A stretch of 64,000 nucleotides of DNA from Apium graveolens. Its lineage: Eukaryota; Streptophyta; Magnoliopsida; Apiales; Apiaceae. The stretch is taken from positions 1 through 64,000 of the forward strand of contig NW_027417548.1 of assembly GCF_009905375.1 (NCBI RefSeq), in the 5' to 3' direction. Shown here piece after piece: positions 57,183 to 64,000 of the stretch. How positions within the stretch are numbered: the first letter of the stretch is position 1; the number at the start of each line of letters is the position of its first letter. The translations under genes and the position numbers were made by a program. The notes under the pieces were generated by a model. That model made no database searches and was not told the DNA's origin. It was given only the letters and a program-made list of their open reading frames with translations.

Positions 57183-57519
57183 CATAACTAATATCAAACC
57201 GCATCAAACGGATAAACCCTTATCTTTTCTGATCAGTGTAAGATATATAAGGTACGTGTACATGTGCAAAGTATGTATCCCAACATGAAACATTCTCTGT
57301 ATTAGAGCCGAACATAGATTATATTGGTCTTTAGTAATATCTACATTTGGGTATTCCAATTTTCACACACCAAAATCGGTAAAGCCTAGAACTAGAGATA
57401 TATTTTGTCGGTAACAAGAAGAATAGAAAACCTGAAAATATAATAAAATACAATTCCAAAGATGCTATTCGACTCCAACTACTCATCCTACTCTAAAAAA
57501 AGGCCGGAGCATCTGTGAT
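57183..57519 (-). other. Downstream region of the MYB gene
   Basis: Between the MYB stop codon and element D; likely holds the 3' UTR. I see no clear polyadenylation signal. Element D begins at its far end. Confidence 0.5.
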
Positions 57520-58959
57520 TTAAAATTCCGGTAACTGGCCACATGAATTTGTTAGCATGCCATACCAGAAATTGTCTATGGTATCGCTATTCATGTTGAC
57601 AAAACTGTTATCACTGAATCCATCGAATTCAGGGAATTGCAGGTGAAAGTCATCAACATGTAATCCACTTGTAGCTGTACCCGCATTATCTGCTAGAAAG
57701 TCACTTGAGTCACTGGAATTCTCACTCGAAAACACTTCAGACCAGAATGTATCATCGGCTTGAAGAAAATCACTCAAGGGATCAGCATCCATCGACGCAC
57801 TCGTGTTATCTTCATTAGTACTGGTTGTGGTTGTCATGGATGATTGTTGTTGAGGTGAATTTTGCTGGTAAATGTCATCCACATCTCCAAGTTTCGATGG
57901 GGCGGTACATTTAAAATCACTTGATTGTTGCGCATTATTGGATGTTGGGGCAGTACTTTTTTGAATGTTCTTGATTTTCTTTTTAAGATGAGTGTGCCAC
58001 ACATTTTTAATCTCATTGTCTGTTCGTCCTGGTAAACATGCTGCAATTGCAGACCATCTGCACACATCAAATAAACCAGAAAAGGATTACTACATGTTTG
58101 AATCACGGTCATTAACACTTAACTCTATAATAAACAAACCAAACATCTTACACAATATATTTTGTTTGTCAAGGAAACTGTCTGACATTTTCAGAATCTT
58201 AAATTTGTATATTAACATATTTTGACATCGAAAATTATAAGATGAAAAAATATGAAATATAGGCAAAACTTTACCCTGTTAATGAAATATTTTTAACTTT
58301 GCGCAGCCGTGACAAGATTCGCCTTTGTTTTATTTACCACTAAAACAGGTTGATTATTTTACTTAAAAGAATTTTTCAACTTCTTCAGATGATGCAAATT
58401 GTGTTGGAGCAATTTTTCAAAAGTTATAATCCCACTTGCCTTTTGAAATTATAAAATAGAGAAATTTAAAAGCAGATTAAAACTTCACACTACTTTAGTG
58501 ACAACTTTGAACATATATAGGTCAATACAAGTCACCGTGTATCTGTATACATAAAACAAGAGTGATATACACACACCTGTTTCCAAGTTCATGATGCAAG
58601 TTGATAATAGTTTGCTCCTCTTCTTCACTGAAATTCCCACGTTTTATGTCCGGCCTCAAATAATTTGTCCACCGAAGTCTGCAACTCTTCCCACATCTTA
58701 ACAAACCTGATGGTCATAAAATCACAACATTATTAACTACACATGTATTACAACTTACCTAGCTCCTCTGTAACTCCGTCACTCATACATATATATGATT
58801 ATATAGTGATTAGTGAGATTAATTACCGGCTTGTTTAGGAAGAGCTCGCCAGTTTTCATGACCATGAAGAGTGACATGATTAATGAGAATCCGATCTTCA
58901 TCGCGAGTCCATGGACCTTTCTTCAATCCCATCTTTTCGCAGCAAGGAGCCCTCACCAT
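57520..58959 (-). CDS. R2R3-MYB transcription factor, MYB13/14/15-like
   Basis: Nuclear DNA-binding regulator. Three exons: 58827-58959 (133 bp), 58577-58706 (130 bp) and 57520-58057 (538 bp). All introns are GT-AG, exon sizes 133 and 130 are canonical for R2R3-MYBs, and joined they encode 266 residues from ATG at 58959. R2 (about residues 13-63) has GPW, NWRALP and LRWTNYL; R3 (about 67-114) has [28 protein letters not shown]. The bHLH-contact pattern in R3 is absent. The C-terminus is Ser/Asp/Gln-rich, with [15 protein letters not shown] and [11 protein letters not shown], resembling subgroup 2 MYBs linked with cold, stress and phenylpropanoid control in other plants; that role is inferred. 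No lesion is visible. The exact orthologue is not settled. Confidence 0.92.
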
Positions 58960-59583
58960 TTTCAAATAAACTTATATATATGATTACTTTGAAGTAGCTT
59001 TATATGTGTGTTTATGCAAATGAGTCTTGGAGAGAAGTGATGAGAGAGCTTGAACTGAGATTAGAAAATAAGAATGTGAGTGAGTTTATATACAGATGAA
59101 GAGGTAGAGGGGCAACTTGTCCATTTTCGTAATAAGCCAAGAAAAAAGAATTCAAAAACACATGCACACACTAGGGGCCCGTAACTTCTAGGCAACTTCA
59201 AGCTGGAAAAGTCTCCAATCTGACGTTGCTAGCGTTTCTTTCTTTATTGGTCAAACCAAACGTGTGTTTTTACTAGCTTTTCGAGAGTATTAGACAATAA
59301 ACTCATTGTTTTTCTTAGATTAACATGATTATTGTTGAACAGTTTATAACACTGTCTAAACAAACTACTTCAAATAGGTGACAGTCTCAGTATATTTAGT
59401 ACCCATGTGTGTACTTTTAAAGTAGCTCCTTCAAGTATGTCACCTCCGAACACTCTTGGATATGGACATGGGACGTTGTCACTTATTAGCTCCCAAACTT
59501 TAAACCCTAAAAAATATATTTCTTTTTTAATAGCAAAATTATGTGATCATATAACATCTGATTCTTTTTACTGCGCACGGTCA
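58960..59583 (-). promoter_or_regulatory. Upstream region of the MYB gene
   Basis: Contains TATATAAA (minus strand) at 59085-59092, 126 bases before the ATG, a likely TATA box. GGTCAA at 59249-59254 reads TTGACC on the minus strand, a W-box core bound by WRKY factors, and TGACG at 59221 resembles an as-1 half site. These suggest stress control but are short and could be chance. Confidence 0.6.
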
Positions 59584-60640
59584 TATATATATAGGATCTC
59601 ACTCAATTGAGAACTCATTTTAAAATGACATATGAGATCTAATCCACATCACACAAATTTAAAGTTACTTTTAATCTACACCACTCATTTTAAATCTCAA
59701 CATCATCTTCTCCAACTATCACCTTCTCGGTCTTCTTTCTAAATCAACCCACCACCTCCAACCACCTGTGACCATCTTTTCCGGCGACCACCAATTTCGG
59801 CGACCTCCAGAAAATCACTACCGTCAAACATAAAATCACCACCGTCAAAATATAAAATCACCACCAGAAACATAAAAATCACCACATCCGGCCACCAGCA
59901 AACAAAAAATCACCACATCCGGCCACCAGCAAACAAAAAATCATCACCGGAACAAATAAATCACCACAACTGGTCACTGCCTCTACCCACCAGATCTGGC
60001 CACCAACTCCATTCATCAATTACAATCACCAATATTATAACTAAAAATCATCAAATCTGTTTACAAAATATAACAACAGAATTATAACCACCACATCACC
60101 ACTACTACCACCAAAAATTTCACAAAATCTGAACACGAAAATAGTGAAGGTTGACTTCGTCAGAGATGGTGGTTGAAAAAGAAAGGAGGAAAAAGAAAAC
60201 TTGTGGGAGGGGAAGTGGTAACAACGTGGGGTGGAGAAAGAAGGCGCAACGGCGTAAGGGGCGGGGCTGCATAAGGTTGTGGGGCGGGATGTGTAGTAGG
60301 TCGTGGTTGTTATCGGTGGTGAAAGTAAGGGTATGATCATGGTGGAGAAGAGAGAGAGCGTGATCTAGTGGGTGAGTGATGAATATCAAGAGAGAGGACA
60401 ATGGATGTGGGTGGTGGTTCGCCGGTTACCGGCGGTGTGGCGGAGTAACGGCGGTGTCGGGCGGAGAGAGATAGGCAGAGTAATGAGATTGAGTTGGGTG
60501 AAGAAGTAGGAGAGAGAAATGTATGGTGTGGATTAAAAGAAAAATATAAAATAAATTAAAATGGAGGGCTGAGATTAGATCTCAGTTCTCACAATAGTAG
60601 GGGTTCTCGTTTGAGTAATTCCCTATATATATATATATAG
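59584..60640. mobile_element. About 1-kb inverted-repeat element upstream of MYB
   Basis: Left end TATATATATAGG then ACTCAATTGAGAAC and, further in, GAGATCTAATCCACA. The right end, reverse-complemented, reads TATATATATAGG, ACTCAAACGAGAAC, GAGATCTAATC and AATCCACA. The interior has repeats of CCACCAGCAAACAAAAAATCA (59890-59945) and a GA-rich half. There is no transposase, so it is a MITE or a deletion derivative of a TIR element; the superfamily is not settled. Confidence 0.6.
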
Positions 60641-62199
60641 TGAAGATTATAATTCTACAATAATTATGTCGGTATAATAATCTCATCAATATTTGTCATT
60701 AATACTAGTATGTATAATTTTATAAGTTAGGGTTTTTTGAAAAATATCAAAGCAAAAAAAAATATTGTCAAAAATACTATCATTCTTAAAAATATTGCAA
60801 AGAAAAGTTTTTTTAATTGTTATTTGCAAAAAAGTGATTATTCATTTCTATTATTACAAAATTTAGTTTTTCAGCAACTCGATTCAACTATATGATTTTT
60901 ACAACAAAATTCAAATATAATGTAATCAAAAAACCAGATACAACTAGTTGCGTATCCGTTTTATTTTGGTTGAATCATATTTTGTAAATATTTTTCAGAT
61001 ATATTAAAATTTAGGGGTTTTCGTGGTGCGGTGGTTTGGTCAAACCGCAAACTAAATCGATGTGCGATTTGATCAAATTCTCAATTCGCAACCGTTTTTG
61101 CAAAAAATTTAAGCACCATAAACTATATAGAGAATATACGTAATGGTGCAGTGTGGTTTGTACGGTTTAAGCGGTTTGAATAATTTAAGAAAATAATAAA
61201 TAAATTTTCACTATAAATTTAATATGTATAACTATTCGCACTTAAAAAAGTTCATAATAAAAATAAATTTTATTAAATTATTGTACTAATTACAATAACA
61301 AACAAGTCAAATAAAATGAATCACTAAAAAAATATAAAAAAAGTTTGAGAATATATAAACTTAATAATGTTGTATTAAAAAATGTGTATAAAATAATTTT
61401 AATGAATTTATTCTTAGTATAATATTTATAATTGTAAATGTGATAGTCCGGTACAACCATCAAATCATATAATTTAGTAATTGAACATAAAAATTCTATA
61501 AACAATACACTATACATAATATAATATTAATAACTTTATATTATATAAATAATATAAATGAATTGTGATACGTTATGGATTGAATCACACTATCAAAAGC
61601 TCAAACAGAAAACCACACCAGAATTAAAAAACTGTGTTTTGGGACGTGGTGTGGTGTGTAAAATCACAAAAAAATTTAGGAAAGTTAATTTTTTAATATA
61701 ATTTTTCTATAAATTATCTTTTATATTTTAAAATATTAAATTTAGTATTGAACTGTAATTTCTTAGAAATTATAGTACTTTTCCTTACCGTAACAAAAGT
61801 GATATCTTACGGTTAAAAAAATTTGTACTCCGATTATATCTTAATTAATTTTCGTACCACAAATTTGGGTCAGAAAATTTAACAAAAATACAGTATACTC
61901 TCCTAGACGTATAAAAACTTGAATTTTATTAGTTTGCTATGCTATTATGAACCCTAGTTGATTATGGGATTTTGCGGATTGAAAAACGTGTCAAAAAATG
62001 AACAAGATAATTCAACTACATAAATGGAGTAATCTGTCTCTGATGGTCAAAGAAAGAAGCCAATACAATTTGCCAATCATATCACGGACTTCAAATTTAT
62101 CAAGTACGTACGCAATTTGAAGATTAAGTTCACGCCTGAATCATTAATGACAAAGTACACTAGGGTAGAGAGGCAATGTCTACGAAAATGGGCTGTAAT
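60641..62199. other. Non-coding AT-rich DNA with hAT-like words
   Basis: No gene is visible. At 61020-61200 GGTTTGGTCAAACCGC and GCGGTTTG words, and at 61600-61670 CACCACACC/GGTGTGGTG words, suggest a decayed hAT-like repeat whose limits I could not set. Confidence 0.4.
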
Positions 62200-63096
62200 T
62201 AGGTCTGTCAATAGAGGGAAAATTCAATCCGACCCGATCCGATTCGAGGCCATTTTAGTGGATATGGATCGACCTATTAAAAATTCGATTCGAGATCCGA
62301 TTCAATAAGAAAAATCCGATTATAAATGGAGAGGATATGGATTTAGGTCGATCCGTTAATAACCCGATCCGGTTTATATATATATAATGTAATAAAAATA
62401 TTTTTTTTATAATTCTTATTTTAAACGTATTATCCTCGAGTGAAGTCTCATTATCTATATTTCGTTCGATTCAGTCTCTATAATCTAGTCCATTTCTATA
62501 ACTCTGGTTCTTTTACTTTTTAAAGCCGCATAACTCAAGTCTCATTTCATATAACACTTTTATTTCTATGTCAAGTCCCGTTATCCTCGAGCCAGGTCCC
62601 ATTATCTATATTTCGTTCGATTCGATTTCTATAGTCCAGTCCATTTCTATAGCCCAGTCCATTTCTATAACCCTAATTCTTTTACCTTTTAGAGCCGCAT
62701 AACCCAAATCTCAATTCATATAACACGTTTATTTTGCAACATCAATTTTTTTCATTGTTAGAATTAAATACTGTACAACCTAATAGTATGTTTGTTTCAA
62801 AAATCAAATTTTAGTTCGTAATTTATCTTTGGACTTCGTTATATTCTACTTGTATTTTTATATTTTTCGAAATTGTCAGTTTTAAAAAGATTTTGTAATA
62901 ATTGAAGTTAAAAAAATAAATATACATAAATGGAGCGGATGTCCGATCCGAAATCCGTGATCCGAACGGATCTGGATATGGATCGGCCTATAAAAAATCC
63001 GGAGCCGATCCGATCCGAATCCGAATCCGAAAAAATAAATGGATATGAATATGGATTTAGGTTGATCCGATCCAAACCCGATCCATTGACAGCCTA
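62200..63096. mobile_element. Non-autonomous hAT MITE, 897 bp
   Basis: Ends TAGGTCTGTCAATAGAG on the left and, reverse-complemented, TAGGCTGTCAATGGATC on the right. Perfect 8-bp target duplication GCTGTAAT at 62192-62199 and 63097-63104. Subterminal CCGATCC/GGATCGG words are abundant at both sides. No transposase. Confidence 0.9.
62433..62730. repeat. Direct duplication inside the hAT MITE
   Basis: About 135 bp starting TTATCCTCGAG and including CATTATCTATATTTCGTTCG and AGAGCCGCATAACCCAA-type words occurs at about 62436-62565 and again at about 62580-62730, the second with an extra CAGTCCATTTCTATAG unit. Confidence 0.8.
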
Positions 63097-63190
63097 GCTG
63101 TAATCACAATTTAAAACTTCAAAAATAAGCTCGAAAATTAGGAAGTAAATGGAGGTGAAATCTAAGCAATGTTCCCCGGGCCTCTTAATA

Positions 63191-63461
63191 CTCTCTCTAT
63201 GTTTGTTTACACTTTATATTTTGGATTTCTCTTTTCAACGGTTTATATTTCAATTTTTTTTTTAAAATAATAAAATTTTAATAATTTTTAAAATAACTAC
63301 ATCTACTCCTTCTTTACACTATACTCACTTTATACATATAATATTAATATTAATTGGTCTCACTAATTTACTCATTTTTTTAACTTTTCTCCATTATTTC
63401 ATAATTTTTTCTAAATTACGTGTCCAACTCAAATGTAAACATTTGGGAGGGACGGAGGGAG
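63191..63461. mobile_element. Stowaway-type MITE (Tc1/mariner), 271 bp
   Basis: The right end, reverse-complemented, is CTCCCTCCGTCCC, the classical Stowaway terminus. The left end CTCTCTCTATGTTTGTTTAC is its decayed mate. TA dinucleotides flank both sides (63189-63190, 63462-63463). The interior is AT-rich and partly self-complementary. Confidence 0.85.
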
Positions 63462-63463
63462 TA

Positions 63464-64000
63464 AATAATTTAAAATTACAAATAAATTTTAAAATGGAGG
63501 CAAAATTATTATATATTCAAATGAAATCAAAAGTTAACTGTTATCTTACAAATGAATAATTTTATAGAAAAATAATTAATAATATTAAGTTAATTGTTAT
63601 AATGCATACAAATTGATATATTAAAAAGAACTAAATTTTTAAAATTGTTCCTTAAAAATAAATAAATTACGGATTCATTTACTCGAGCATGTTAGATATT
63701 TTGAATATTTTAGTTCTCTTGTCCGTTAAATGCCAGTCTCAGATCTGAATCGTAGCATTCTCACAATTGGGGAGCAAAATAAGTTTTTAGAGCCACGCTA
63801 ATTATCCTGAAATTAATTCCAAATGTATTACTAAAATGATACATGATGCAGGGCCTCGTTTCATTAATGGGATCATAGTCGTATTTACTTAGGTCATATT
63901 TCATCTCATTAATTAGTTAGGGGATAAAATTATATTTTTTTTAAAATTTTCCAATTTTAATTTTATGTTTGCTTCTTAAAAAATTAATGAAGGGTTATTC
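63464..64000. other. Non-coding AT-rich DNA
   Basis: I see no gene or delimited repeat up to the window end. Confidence 0.5.

Noticed and set aside
57992..58225. Plus-strand frame of 77 codons over MYB exon 3 and intron 2
   Set aside because: Shadow of the MYB coding strand; the MYB exons explain the region.
60120..60401. Frames of 60-99 codons on both strands upstream of MYB
   Set aside because: They lie in the GA/CT-biased interior of the inverted-repeat element and have no start context or family resemblance.

Overview
This is plant nuclear DNA, most likely from a eudicot. It is AT-rich overall, carries Ty1/copia and Ty3/gypsy LTR retrotransposons of plant lineages (Tat-like, Athila-like, chromovirus, SIRE-like), plant hAT elements and MITEs, and one recognisable host gene, an R2R3-MYB transcription factor. 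I did not find rRNA, tRNA, CRISPR or bacterial features. I cannot name the species.

Layout from left to right. 1-14062: a Tat-type gypsy element (element A) on the minus strand. Its 3' LTR is cut by the window start. It has an intact gag, a broken pol with a second RNase H, and, on the opposite strand between pol and the 3' LTR, a broken antisense gene with its own TATA box and introns. 14063-23763: an Athila-like element (F) on the plus strand. It appears to have been entered by element A on its left and by a SIRE-like solo LTR at 14259-15279. It ends with a 3' LTR at about 22328-23763. 23764-26017: a deletion-ridden chromovirus (E) on the minus strand, which Athila F appears to have interrupted. 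26018-30347: non-coding DNA with a tRNA-type SINE candidate and hAT-like/MITE remnants. 30348-34200: a complete but dead hAT transposon with a perfect 8-bp target duplication. 35557-44367: element B, an 8.8-kb non-autonomous relative of A with the same LTR, primer-site and polypurine-tract sequence but no gag-pol. 44668-57182: a small copia element (D) split by a young SIRE-like element (C, 46416-53812) that is flanked by a perfect 5-bp duplication. 57520-58959: the MYB gene on the minus strand, with promoter elements near 59.1-59.25 kb. 59584-64000: non-coding DNA with an about 1-kb inverted-repeat element, an 897-bp hAT MITE and a 271-bp Stowaway MITE.

The most unusual signal is an 8-bp palindrome, GGCGCGCC. 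It occurs exactly 27 times, all inside elements A and B (LTRs, antisense-gene exons and introns, the pol linker and the non-coding interior of B), plus many copies that differ mostly by C-to-T or G-to-A changes. When translated it reads Gly-Ala-Pro on either strand. Athila F, chromovirus E and the SIRE-like LTRs each carry a different dispersed short motif of their own, so family-specific motif amplification seems general here.

Genes working together: gag, protease, RT, RNase H and integrase of each retroelement would form one replication machinery, but every pol here carries stops, frameshifts or deletions. The MYB gene looks intact. It encodes a 266-residue protein in three exons with canonical R2R3-MYB exon sizes and a C-terminus resembling the MYB13/14/15 group.
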